From: Deinandra increscens subsp. villosa
Taxonomy: Eukaryota; Streptophyta; Magnoliopsida; Asterales; Asteraceae
Length of the DNA: 64,000 bases
Direction of reading: 5' to 3'
Assembly: GCA_039602395.1 (NCBI GenBank)
Contig: JBCNJP010000027.1
Location: forward strand, 35,411,841 to 35,475,840
The stretch's first letter is position 1. Every line of letters begins with the position of its first letter. Below are positions 21,312 through 32,956 of the stretch, in pieces. The notes under the pieces are model-generated. The model was not told where the DNA came from and did not search any database. It was given only the letters and a program-made list of their open reading frames with translations. Made by a program: the position numbers and the translations under genes.

Positions 21312-22413
21312 TGTTGGAAACAAGGTGTCCTGACCCGACGAATTAACGAACCCGACCGATATTGACCCGTAAGAGTTACACCCGGGGCAATGGATAATAA
21401 ACTGATTACTATTTTAATTAGTTAATTGAACTGATTGGCAAATAAATAAATACTGATTTATTTATTTATTACGATGACATATTTAATCGGCTCGCGATTA
21501 AATGGACGGATGAGTTAAACTGTTAATGGGTTAACAGTCTAACCCATTGGTGGGCCATGGAGAATTCGCAGAAGGCCATGGTGGGCCCATGGTCTGCGAA
21601 ATTCTCCTATAGGGTGGGGAGGAGTGGAGAACAAGGAATAAGTTTTCGAAACCCTGGTCTCCTCCTCCCTCTCTCTCTCTCTGCGTCGCATACCAGGGAA
21701 GAAAAACCCTAAGCCGTCGCCGCCCTTAATCTCCGATGACACCACCACTGCAATTCCGATGGATCAACGATTCGCAAGCATCATCCAGCGACTCGATCAG
21801 GAAGCAGCCACCGCCCGAGCCGAGGCAGCGAGCCGAGCCGAAGCCGCAGCCGCCGCCGCAGCCGAAGCCGCAGCCGAGACCACCTCGTCCCGTGCCGTCC
21901 TCGTGGCCCGCACCGCTTTATCATCCGGTCACCGCCAACTCGTCGCCGCCGGTTTCCGGTGACGAGATAATCGTAGGATCGGTCCCCGTGGCGAACCTGT
22001 CGGAAAGAATTTTGTCACCGCCACCGATGGTGAAGTTACCACCACCGCCGCCACTACCTTCGCCGCCTCCGATGGCCGCCGGAGTTTCAGTCGCAGATCT
22101 GACCCGCAGATTCGAGTCAGAAGTTTCAGTTCACCCTAGCGCGAGTCCATTGAACTCGGGTGTCTCGAACGGTTGTTCGGAACCCGCTAAGGTATATCTA
22201 ATTTATTAGATATTTAATTTATTTATGTATTTATTTATTTATTTAAATAAATATATTTTCTGTGTTTGTCGTGCCGGTGATTGATCCTGTTACAGTTGCG
22301 TCCGCGTTTTAATTCGTTTCCGCTGCTAAAATTAATTTAGAATTAATTTTATTATTAAATCGGTTTTAATAAAATTAAAATCGGTAACCCGGATCCCACT
22401 GTATATCCCAACA
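21312..22413 (+). repeat. 3' LTR of the Copia element
   Basis: 1102 bp, nearly identical to the 5' LTR. The main difference is a 53-base shortening around 21860-21880, within the Ala-rich part of the LTR ORF, plus one base less in the CT tract. The ORF from the equivalent ATG (21759) is therefore frameshifted and stops after 67 codons. The donor-like AAG/GTATAT is preserved. Confidence 0.95.
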
Positions 22414-22499
22414 TACCCACCCACCTAATCATCTTCATTCCCTATTAGGAGAAAGCTCATCATAGGTGAGAAAACCCCATGACCCATTTGGACTCTCAT

Positions 22500-22591
22500 T
22501 TTTATTTTTTTTATCACATTTGGGACTTGAACCTAAGACCTCCAACTTTTAATGTCTTTAGGTACCTCATCTTAGCCAATTGAGCTAGGGA
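22500..22591 (-). repeat. tRNA-derived SINE
   Basis: On the minus strand it begins ATCCCTAGCTCAATTGGCTAAG, containing a pol III A box, followed about 35 bases later by a B box (GGTTCAAGTCCC) and then an A/T-rich tail. This is a clear tRNA-like head with no cloverleaf-complete tRNA gene. Confidence 0.75.
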
Positions 22592-22769
22592 TCATTGGTA
22601 AATGGTAATAATAGATAAAGGCCTATAAAATCATGGACAAAAACATTTAAGGTTGAAAGTGAAGGAAAAAAAATTAACAACCAAACACATTCGTGAAACC
22701 GAAAAAAAAGGGGACATATAGGTATTGTAAAACCGAAATACCTAACATTCGGTTTTGATGTGGTTCGAA

Positions 22770-23451
22770 CTATGGGTGAAAAAAAATCGAAAAAACCGAA
22801 CTGGAACCGAAAAAACCGCAAGAACCGGAAAAAAAAAACGAACCAAAGTAAAAACCGGAAAAAGCGAACCTAACTTATGGTTCGGTTTCGGTTCTGGATA
22901 AAGAAAAACCAAAAAAACCGAACCGAACCGAATAAAAAATTTATATAAGTTTTTAGGGTTGTATAGTTATTTACAATTCTTGTATAATTCGGTTGATACT
23001 TACTTTTGCAAACCACTAAGATGCCTCAAGTTCGAGTGCCGTTTCAATCTGTTATTTCATTTTTAAGCAGCAACTCCACTTCTTACCATCGATCACGATG
23101 AAGATTGATGTTAAGATCTTTAGTGTTAAATTTTTTTTGAATTTAAAACTGCTTTTATTTTGTATGTTACACGTGTTTTTGTTTTTTTTAATTTGATTTT
23201 TATGACAGTACTTGCTTATTTTATTACTATTAATTATTAATCTTCTAAGACTAGACATTTAAAGTTTATAACTATTTTAACCACATACTACCTAAAAAAA
23301 ACTGAATTCGAACCGAAACCAAAAAAAATTAAAAAACCGAACCGAAGAAAACCGAAACCGAATGATTTTTTTTTCTAGGAACCGAACCATTCGATTTTTG
23401 GTTCGGATTCAAGTAAAAAGCCGAAACGAAACGAACCATGTTCACCCCTAG
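22770..23451. mobile_element. Probable non-autonomous DNA transposon rich in CCGAAC words
   Basis: Begins CTATGGGTGAA and ends TTCACCCCTAG, an imperfect inverted terminal pair, between similar TTCGA words. Both arms (22780-22935 and 23300-23440) are dense in CCGAAC/AACCGAAA words and can pair only partly. The centre is AT-rich. hAT origin is suggested by the ends but no clean 8-bp duplication is visible. Confidence 0.4.
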
Positions 23452-24236
23452 TTCGAGCCCAATTTGACTCATGTCCGCCAATAGATAAGACCTCCAACAA
23501 ACATTAGTACTAACCAATCATTATTTAATTGTAACCATCTTAACTATAGGAGAAATTCTTTCATCAATGTCTAGCAAACTAGACGTTGTCTTTGACTATA
23601 TCCTTTTATCCCCAACCTAATAATCTTATATATATCATCTCCCGTGTTGACGTGTACTCAATATTATATGACACACTCTTATTTTTCACGATTAATGCGA
23701 GTTTCATAACGTTAACTCAAACATAGTAACTTTTAATCCAAGACAATCAAGCACGACGCATGATAAAAATGTATATGAAGATATGAATGTTAGATGTAAT
23801 CGGCTGACGGTGAAAACAATAAATATTGAATATTAAACTTTTTTTTTAAGACTTATCATCAAAACATTCATTCTCATTATATTTTTCTTTGTTTCTCTCC
23901 TATTAAATATCAATGTTTATTCTATTACATAGTAATGATTTTAAATAATTCTATTATATAATTAAATGTAAAAAATATAAATATTCTAATTATAATAATT
24001 TACTAAAACTTAATAGATCCTCACTAGATTTCAATTATATCTTTAATTTAAAATATAATTATATAATTCTTACTTTTTTTATCATATATAATTTTTAAAT
24101 ATTCATTATTTATTATGTTCACTATCAGTTTATTACATCTAACATTCATATCTTCATGGAAATTATTGTTATTGTTTATGACATGTTATATTTATTCAAC
24201 CCACTCCTGGTACATATAAGCCCATTACACTACAAA
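23452..24236. other. AT-rich intergenic DNA, nothing recognised
   Basis: Very AT-rich with short simple repeats and no coding frame longer than background. No TIR, splice-site pair or RNA gene was recognised. Confidence 0.6.
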
Positions 24237-24545
24237 GACCATCTCGTAGTGGGCGTGAATGAGGGGATTTGGCGCCCCATAGCACCCCTAGCATCGCCCC
24301 CAGACGCGCTATGGGGGAGTGCGTTTTCTTCATGGCGTCGGTGGAGAAGTGGTGTAATTGGTCATGTTCTTTATTGGGTGAGGGTTTTGAAGTTTTTTTT
24401 AAATAAAATAATATAATTGTGTAATAATTAGAGGATTTTATGTGCTTTATGACTACACCACTTTTGATCATGGAACCTCTCGCCTCACTAAGAAAACACG
24501 TGTCAAAAAACGCGTAAGAAAAAGGCTCATTGGCTACGGATAGCC
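24237..24545. mobile_element. PIF/Harbinger-like MITE, copy 2
   Basis: Left end GACCATCTCGTAGTGGG and right end GGCTACGGATAGCC form degenerate inverted repeats of the GGCTATCCGTAG type. The right end is followed by TAA and the left preceded by AAA, close to a 3-bp TAA duplication. It contains a block shared with copy 1 (24407-24484 against 12184-12262). Non-coding. Confidence 0.6.
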
Positions 24546-27500
24546 TAATACATGTATTGTATCATGGACCTACGAGAGGGGTCCCTCTACAACTATGAGT
24601 CATGGGCATTTATATATACTTCCAGAGTTCTAGTTATCAACCAAATATAAAGGGACATCTTATCTGTACACCCCCATAATCTAAACTTACACCTCTATAC
24701 AGGGCGTAGAGGGTATACAGGACGTATAGGGTACGGATCAGTATGGGGGTGCTATACTGGGGTGTATAACTCTATACGTGGACGTATAGCCCTATACGGG
24801 GGTGTATAGCATCGAAAAAACAAAATTTCCTAAAATTCAGAGGGACAATATTTTATCTATTTCTCTATACGGGTGCGTATAGCCCTATATGCCCCGTATA
24901 GGGTGTAGATTTAGAATGTTAGGATGTATGGATATTTAGAATGTTGGGATGTATGGATAGAATCAACCAATATAAAAATAGTCATTCAGGAGCGCAATCT
25001 ACCAACTACCACCCTCTAAGTTTCTAGTTATACATTTATAACCATCTAGCTCTCCAAACTTCCCTTTCGATGACAAACTATCAACTCTTATACATGTTCA
25101 AGCAACATTTCATTACTGAGTTAGGACTTGAATTATATACTTCAACAACATTGACCTCCCTGTCTAAACTGAGGGAAGCAAATAGTTTAACCGATTTGAG
25201 ATTTATACGGTTCGTTGCTTTAAGGTTCACGAATTAAGAAAGCGAGTTTAACGACCCTCACGGTATAGGTGTTAAACCTAGCTATTGTATAAACCAAACT
25301 CTGTTTAATGTTTGTATTATCCATTTACATGTTTCTTTGAATTAGATGATTTTTTTAGTGATATATTTTCAAAATAAAAGCAGAGCATTTATACTACTTT
25401 ATAGCATTATTTTGATTGATGATATAATATAAAAAGGTCCGAATTTAAGTTGATTGTATATATGTGTGTATTATTTCAGGGTCACGTTCGAGATAAGAAC
25501 TTATGTGGCTTGGATAAGAACTTCACATGCTTTTTCCACGTGATTAGTTTAGGTAGCCAAAATCAAAATCATGCTTCCAAAAGCTACTTTCCACCTCAAT
25601 TTTACACTACAATTATTTATTAGTACAATTACTCTTTCATGTTAAAACATGGATTATTTGGTCAGTACTCTACTCTCATGTCGATCAATAAATTTTGTAT
25701 AACACATACGAATTAATAAAAGACATACATAAGTACATAACAGAAGTCGTATAAGACCATATTCGATTTCCTCGATATGTTCAGGAAAATGGTAAGACAC
25801 ATGGACGCATGTGCCGCCAGTTGAAAAGTGTGTAAAGCATGAAATTGGATATGTTCCAAATTCTTGAAATTGGATACGTTCCAGTTACTTAAAATTGGGT
25901 ATGTTCCCAAATATTGAAATTGGATATGTTCCAAATACATGAAATTGGATATGTTCCAAATACATGAAATTGGATATGTTCCAGCACATGTGAAATAAAA
26001 CCTATATATATATAGATAGGGTCATCAAGTACCTAGGTGCTGAAAAAGAGTTCACATCACAAGCTGCATGTCATATTGTTTGAAACACATCCGAGCAAAC
26101 AAAAAGATTAAACTGCACGTATGAAGAGGAAGTGATTGTTTAGGTCACAAGCAGTTAAACACATGCACCATGAGTTAGAAAGAACATTTCCTTTTCTTTA
26201 AGGTTATTATGTAACTGAAGGATCTTCTTCTTCTTCTTGGATCGTCACATGCTCTTTTATGTAAATAAGTTTATGGAGAACCATCTAATGGATTTGGAGA
26301 ACTGAATGTGTTGTGGATTAACATTTAGAGCATTCACGCATGTGAAAGTGAACATAATAGTGCTCTCACTTCATCAAAGGTTTTGCAAGTGCTTTTTTCT
26401 CTAAAAGAACGTGTGAAGATATGAACATATTGCAAATACCAAGGGAGGTTTTTAATGGGTAGCTGAGAGTTTGTTATATTCTCCTTACAAGATTTTATAT
26501 TAATGCTTAGAGGTTTTGCATATTAGAAGATTTTGAGTCTTCATTAGGGATAATAAGATGCTCGTGTTTTCTTCATTATTCCTTAAAGCCCAGATATTAT
26601 CAATTCCGAATTTCCGGATGGCTAAAATGAGGATTATGAGTCTAGCATGATGCAGTTGACACCAAATCATACTAGACTGGGACTTGATGAGATATGGATT
26701 GGCAGCTCGCATGTGTTTAATAAAAGAGGATGTGCAACAAGGTATGTAGTTGTGTGCCGTGGATGGAAATGTTAAGGTTGGTATTAAGCAGAGTCTCGCA
26801 TGTGCATCAGGTATGATTTCTTATAGTCCATTAGCTTTAACAAAAGTATTCGCCAATGGACTAGGGGGTACTAGACGAGATAAGGTTGTTAACCAGTGTG
26901 GTTCATATTAGTTTCAATAATGTTAAATGCTTTGGCTATAACTAAAAATTTGTTTAGAGTTGAATGTGTTTTTGTGATGTATGACAAGAACTTGAAGTTG
27001 GACTTATACATGCATGTGGGACAGCAAATGGTATAAAAAAGGAAGTAATACTTTTATAATGCAAACAGTCGCAGATGTCAGATGTGTGACATTTAATTTC
27101 TAAGTCTATTAACTTCATTTTTTCACTTAATAGACTTGGGGAACTTAATGAAGTAATATGGGTTTTAGATGTGTTTACACATCTGACGAGGTGTGATTAA
27201 GTCCTCTTTGCAAACTGATGTGTTATGCCACACTTGACAAGATGATGAAAAAATGATTATAAGGACAGGTGCGAGGGACGGAAGTGCATGTGCCGCAGGA
27301 ACATGCTGAATGCTCTATAAATAGCTGAGATCAAGGCTGGAGCAAAGGTTTGGACTTTACACCTTTAACTATGTGTTAATACACTTCCATCTGTAACGAC
27401 ACTTGCGTCCATAAAATCATTAGTTTCATCTTATTTTTAAGATCTCTCTTATTCTCCTCTATTTTTGATCATTCAAATCATCTCTATCTTGTTCCTTGGG

Positions 27501-28029
27501 GATAATTTGCTTTTTCAAGTAGTCACATAGCAACTGACATCAGTGTATACTTCAATTAGTTTAAAGAATTTACATGTGGCCATAAAATTGATAAAATATG
27601 TGCATTATTGCTCGTTTATTTTTAAGAGCTTTTGGGTACTTGATTGCTTACTATTCGAACTTCTAGGTCTAATGATGATTTTGGAAGTTATGAAGAAATC
27701 AATGGATTCGTGCACGTTTAGGAACTAGAATCAAAAGTTGAAAAAATATTTATGTTGTTGCTACAATGCTAGGACAACTCATTCTGATGTCAAATCGGAC
27801 AAACCATCTGGGTTGGTGGATTAGGGTTTTTAAAAGATTCCCCGTACACCCAAATCGCTACTGAAGTATATTCCATCTGGTCTAGATAGGAGGGACTGTC
27901 CCGTCGACTGAAATAAAAACCCTAAAATAATCTCTATTTTACAAACAAAAAAACAATGCGGGTTCATTGAGGGGTGTCGACGGCCAGAACATTATCAAAG
28001 AGTTTTAGGAGCATCTTGGAGGAAAAGTT
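24546..28029. other. Intergenic region with short tandem and inverted repeats
   Basis: No gene is recognised. 24690-24910 is a quasi-tandem array of 'CTATAC..GGTGTATAG' words. 25839-25984 is a tandem array of about 25 bp (GAAATTGGATATGTTCC), six copies. 27072-27190 is a cluster of inverted repeats, and a TATAAATA box follows at 27316-27323 with a CT-rich leader-like stretch to 27500, but no ORF follows it. Confidence 0.5.
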
Positions 28030-28335
28030 GAAGGCTTTTTGGATGTTCTTTGCATAAAGATCGAATCTTTGTATTCGGTTTGCACGTTATATGCTTTTTT
28101 TAGTAGTTTAATCATTCGATTTCGCTTCCCATTCCACACATGCCACCTCCATTTATGTCGAACACTATATATTCTGAGCCTCCCCTGGTTGCGGAGATTG
28201 ATTGTGTCCTTGGCTGCATTATATCATTTTCTAAAGGAACTTCGTGTGGAGGGATGGTTTAAGGGCATAACACATTTTAGATCCTCTATGTGGAAAGGAG
28301 TCGGCCATTGTCAATGATATCCTACGTGTTATCAC

Positions 28336-30887
28336 TATAACATCTGCACTTTTCGATTATAAAACCCGACCCATTTTAAAACCCTGCGTTTAATGATTTA
28401 ATAATTTTTAAGTACCGGAAGGATTTGCAGGTATTTATAACCCAAAATAATGTTTGTAAATGACTTATAATGGTTTTTTTTTAAATGAAATACTTAATTA
28501 GGAACAATTGGATTCAAATTTGATTCCTTGGTTTGAAAATAAAGCAAATATGTGGCTTCTACCGTTTACGCGATTTCAGTACGCGATCTATCGTTCACCG
28601 GGAATCTCATACTTGAGCATCGTAAGTCAAATTAGGTATGATTATGGATCTAATAATCAATTATGATGTTAGGAATCATCATACGCTTAATCGTTTCACG
28701 AAACGTTGGTGAATTGCCCAAAATCGATACGTACGTCAAAACCGACCAAAATATGTAATTTAACCTACTTTGTGCATCGTTATGAGTTGTGTGACACATT
28801 TATATTTGTTTTGAGTGGATTAAATGTGGTTAACATGATGGAATTATGAATTGGGTGATTTGAGTGGAAATGGGACTCGAAAATATCAAAAAACGGCAAA
28901 ATGAGCACGCAAAACAAGGAATCAGACAAGATAACTTTCGGGGATGCTCTAGGTGTATCGCCTAGAGCATACCCATGCTCCAAGAGATATGCTTGGGACA
29001 CCATTTCCAGCAAACCCTAATTTTTCTCCTATTTAAACCCCATCAGCCTCCACCATCCTCATTTCTCACCTCCCACACCTCCCAAACGGCTGTAGAGAGC
29101 TAATCTTCACCCATCCTTCATCCCATCTTCATATTGGAGCCAAATCATCAAGGATCCAAGCTTATTTCACCCCATTTCATACTTTCTTTTTGGTTTTTGG
29201 TAAGTTTCTTGCAATCCTTTGAAATTAGATGTCAAGATCTGAGCTTTATCATGCATTTCGGTTAGACTTGTGCCATACATGATGTATGATGATAGATCCA
29301 TGGTTTATTTGATCAAAGAATGCAACTTTATTATGTTTTGAGACGAGATCTATATGCTACATGAAGATTAAGCCTAGATCTATGTGATTCATGATCAAGA
29401 TTGCATTTTGCTAGATTAGGGTTAGATCTATGTCATGCATGTTGAATATTGTTAGATCTATATGATTCATGATGAAGATTGCATTTTTATGCTAGATTAG
29501 GGTTAGATATATGTCATGCATGTTGAATATTGCTAGATCTATGTGATACATGGTCAAGAATGCAACTTTATGCTAGATTAGGATTAGATCTTTGTCATGT
29601 ATGTTGATATTATTAGATCTATGTGATTCATGATCAAGATTGTATTTTTATGCTAGATTAGGGTTAGATCTATGTCATGCATGTTGGTTCTTGCTAGATC
29701 TATGTGATTCGTGATCAAGATTGCATCTTTATGTTGAATTAGGGTTAGATCTATGCTATGCATGTTTGTTATATGTAAATCTATGTGACGCATCATCAAG
29801 AATTGATCTTTATGTGGTAATATGACTAAATCTATGACACGCATGTATTCCGATGATAGATCCAGGGTTTCTCATATTGAAATTGTATCAAAGATCGTGC
29901 ATGTTGTTTTATGATTATCTTTTGACCTAAAATGACCCTCATGAAGAAAATGCTTACCTCTAGGACATTATGTTTACATCCTTAGTTTAAGATTGACCCT
30001 CATAACGTACGTATCACCATCACCTACGTGTGTCGTGTCGATTGTATCAATGTGTGTCGTAAAGTGAATTCACTTATTCACTTATTCTCTATCATCCTCT
30101 AGTTGTCAAGGTTATCCTCAGGTTTTAGCTATTTCATTAGTTGTTGTCATTGTCCATTAGTGTCTCCATTGCCAGGTGAGTACTCATAGACCATTTTCTT
30201 TTATCATTTTGGGGTGCAACATGTACACCGTATCAATCTCAAATATCTATTTCATCACTTTCAAAAGTCATGCAAACTCTATGATTGTTATATGTGTTCT
30301 AGTATGTCAAACGTGTGTGGATTATTATTGTTGTGGATGGAATCTATTTCAATGTCAATGTCAATGTCAATGTCAATTTCAAGGTGTAATTATTAACACT
30401 AAAAAGGTCGGGGTTACAATAATAGATCTATTGGTTTGGCAACCCACCTAACTTGACCGGTAACTGGCGTTGGGTGATTGGAAGCCTTATTTATCAAGGG
30501 TTGGATTACGTCACTCTATGTTTACTATATCAATACTTGTTTATTGTCAGTGCTATGCGTAGATCGCATATTTAGTCTATCGTAGTATATCAAACCTATG
30601 TTTACTCACCAACTATTCGTAGTTGACCTTTATTTTGTATATGGTGTAGATTTTGTTGCAAGATGATGACTTCATCGTGATGATGACACCTTAGGATGCA
30701 TGCGGACTTAGTGAGACCTAATCATAACGAGATAATGTGTTATTAGTATTGTAATACGATGATAGAATATTATATTATTTGATTGGATGTGTGGGTTAAT
30801 TAAGAATATCGCAACCTTCAATAGTGTTGTGTGCAAGTGGACAATCATCGTGCCCCAACGTATTCCACCGTTGGTTGGGGTGTGACA
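28336..30887 (+). mobile_element. Large solo LTR, 2552 bp, TSD ATCAC
   Basis: Begins TATAACATCTG (TG mutated to TA) and ends TTGGGGTGTGACA. ATCAC flanks both sides (28331-28335 and 30888-30892). Its terminal 60 bases match the end of the solo LTR at 45322-47919 (GACAATCATCGTGCCCC against GACAATCATCATGCCCC). A TATTTAAA box near 29029 followed by a CT-rich leader points to plus-strand transcription. It inserted into the reverse-transcriptase pseudogene. Confidence 0.88.
29370..29845 (+). repeat. Tandem array of about 82 bp, roughly six copies
   Basis: Within the solo LTR, a unit containing TAGATCTATGTGATTCATG, a TCAAGATTGCAT block and TAGATTAGGGTTAGATCTATG repeats about every 82 bases with scattered substitutions. 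The ORF seen on the minus strand here is a repeat artefact. A separate (AATGTC)n microsatellite lies at 30350-30378. Confidence 0.8.
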
Positions 30888-31125
30888 ATCACTTTAGTGG
30901 TTTATTTGTGGTTAGGAGGGAGATGCCCGTCTAGTTTAGCTGAGTTTGTTGCATCTGCTCCTCTTACACTGCTCTTAAAACCCGACAACGAGATCAGACC
31001 TATTGCAATCGGTACTATATCGAGGCATTTGGTTTCCAAAGTTGCCATGAAGGAGGTTGGTAAAGAAATTCTTATGAGTTTGTTATTGGGCATGACTAGC
31101 AGCCATCAAGGATATAATCACTAAT

Positions 31126-32384
31126 GGATCATGTGATCCAGTTAGATTTCATCCTTTATTGCATGTCTTCCCTCCACAATCAACTTATAAACTAAAATCA
31201 TTCAAACCAAGTATATTTTATGCTATTAACTGTTTTTAAACTTTTAATCTTGTAAATTTCATTTGAGGTCAGATCCTTAAAATTTAAAAGATATCAACCA
31301 AGTGCGTATAGTAAGAAAAATGTCAAACATTACGTACTTGGAATTTACTTTAAAACTAATAGGAAGACCAAGTATTTATCCTAGTCAGGCTAGGTAAAAA
31401 ACAGCTGATTGCTTTAAATACTATTAAGGGATGCTAGACATGTGCAAAATCCAAGTTGCATTAAATGCAATATGCATCATGTGTCCCTTGGTACAATTTT
31501 TCTTATTTTTAGGTTCCTGTAAGGCATTCAAGATGTCGTACATATGTGTTGGAGGTAACATGTGAAAATTGAATAACATAGATTAAATACATGACGAAGA
31601 ACTTTAACATTCTAGGTCTTCTTTTAGCTAGCTTAGCCAGACAATCAGGGTAGATTCTCATTCAATGCCCTTGTCTTGTTGCACACAAAGCACTGGTGCT
31701 CCTGAGGTGGCAGTGATCATACAACTTGCTTGCCATGGGTGTTGGTGGCAAATGCCTTGGCATTAGAAACAACCTTTACTTTTCCCTTTTTTCCATTACA
31801 TTTCTCTTGATATTGGCGTGTTAACACCAGCAGGCTTCACCTTTAATAAGTTAAGTGTCATGGGAGCATTTGAAATATAATGCAATCAACTAGTCAAATG
31901 TATCCACCAAAGCATTCACTGATGGCCTGGAGATCTTAGTGGTCGTTAAGCTTGAGTAGGATAATATATAAAGTTAAACCTTAAGACTGGGTACAGTATT
32001 ATCGAATGATATGCAAATGTCAATGAAACACAACATAATAATTAGCATTGTTTTATGAAAAAAAATAAAGATTAATGTGGTCAAACATATTAACTCATCA
32101 ACATTTCAGAATTATATATAATTTTTTAAACATGTCTCCCACATACTCTCTCCAAAGTTAACACACATAGATGATATGTGGTATTTGAAGATGTAACTTT
32201 TAAGTTTCATATATAAAATACATATCGTAAAAATAGTTTCATGTAAGAGAGAGAGGTTATTGTGAGAAATTTGGTTTGAGTAAGAAAGATAAAAATGTAT
32301 CATAACTATTAGATCTTCAATTAAATGAAGATCTATGCTCAAAGTTTTTCTATGTAAAATAGAGAGAAAAACAAAAAATGAAAG
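31126..32384. other. Intergenic with degraded Copia gag fragment (minus strand)
   Basis: On the minus strand about 31940-31500 resembles a Copia gag C-terminus: a lysine-rich stretch (KGKVKVV), then CFVCNKTRALNENLP near 31690, which looks like a decayed CCHC knuckle. Stops and shifts abound. The rest of the interval is AT-rich without recognised features. Confidence 0.4.
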
Positions 32385-32870
32385 GACATTTTTGATTTTT
32401 TATCAAGTTCCCTTTATTTTTTAAACATTCATAACTCTTAGATACGACATTATTTTTTTTAAAAAAAAAATTAAACCATAAAATCAAGCGTTTTTTATCT
32501 TTAAAATGCTTACAATGTTGTTATATCTAAAATTACAAAATTACTCTTTAGATTGTATCAAAATGTTCAGATCATTTTTTCATAGTGTGTCAAAAAGTTC
32601 AGATTATTGTGTCATATTGTGACAAAAATGTTCAGATCATTGTGTCATATTGTTTCAAAATATTCAGATCATTGTGCATATTGTGTCAAAAATCAAAAGA
32701 GTATTTTTTTTAAATTTTATATATAACAACACTAACGCATTTTAAATATAAAAAACACTCTTTTTATTGTATGATTAAAAAAAAGAAATAATGTCACATG
32801 TGAAAGTTGTGAATGTTAAAAAAAATGTGTGAACTTAACTAGAAATCAACAAAGATAACTAAGAGCAAAT
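32385..32870. mobile_element. Fold-back element with internal tandem repeat
   Basis: The arm at about 32425-32530 (AACATTCATAACTCT ... AAAATGCTTACAATGTTGTTATAT) is the near reverse complement of 32705-32815 (ATATAACAACACTAACGCATTTT ... AAAGTTGTGAATGTT). The loop (32556-32690) is a tandem array of about 36 bp (AATGTTCAGATCATTGTGTCATATTGT), about four copies. A fold-back MITE is the best reading. Confidence 0.65.
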
Positions 32871-32956
32871 TACCCATTCTTCCTTTTTATTAGATTAAGA
32901 TTCAATGCTGAGATTTATTCTTATCATTGTTATCCAAAACTTCTCTCTCATGTAAG

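Larger units (their letters stand above)
14262..22413 (+). mobile_element. Complete Copia LTR retrotransposon, TSD TACCC
   Basis: The two LTRs (14262-15417 and 21312-22413) both begin TGTTGGAAACAAGG and end ATATCCCAACA. They are flanked by TACCC at 14257-14261 and 22414-22418. The order PBS, gag, protease, integrase, reverse transcriptase, RNase H and polypurine tract defines Ty1/Copia. By eye the LTRs differ by roughly nine substitutions and two indels, so the insertion is young. Pol is fully open. The one clear coding defect in the gag-pol frame is a TAG at 17263-17265. Confidence 0.97.
28030..31125 (+). pseudogene. Reverse-transcriptase-family pseudogene (N-terminal RT part), split by solo LTR
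   Basis: 28050-28335 reads, with shifts, through LIIRFRFPF and RTLYILSLP. After the inserted LTR the frame resumes at 30888 with TLVVYLWLGGRCPSSLAEFVASAPLTLL, then KPDNEIRPIAIGTISRHLVSKVAMKEVGK, ending near 31123. 'RPIA.GTI.RRLVSKVA' is a landmark of a plant reverse-transcriptase-like family, the beginning of the RT fingers. The catalytic palm motifs are not present, so this is a truncated pseudogene. The same family's C-terminal part lies on the other strand at 36931-38112. Confidence 0.7.

Noticed and set aside
22500..22591. Functional tRNA gene
   Set aside because: A and B boxes are present but the sequence cannot complete a cloverleaf with acceptor stem; tRNA-derived SINE fits better.
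27300..27500. TATA box plus leader that resembles a pararetrovirus promoter
   Set aside because: No viral coding domain is visible on either strand nearby, and the inverted repeats upstream are not diagnostic. Left as unassigned.
29653..29844. 63-codon minus-strand ORF
   Set aside because: It is a translation of the 82-bp tandem repeat.
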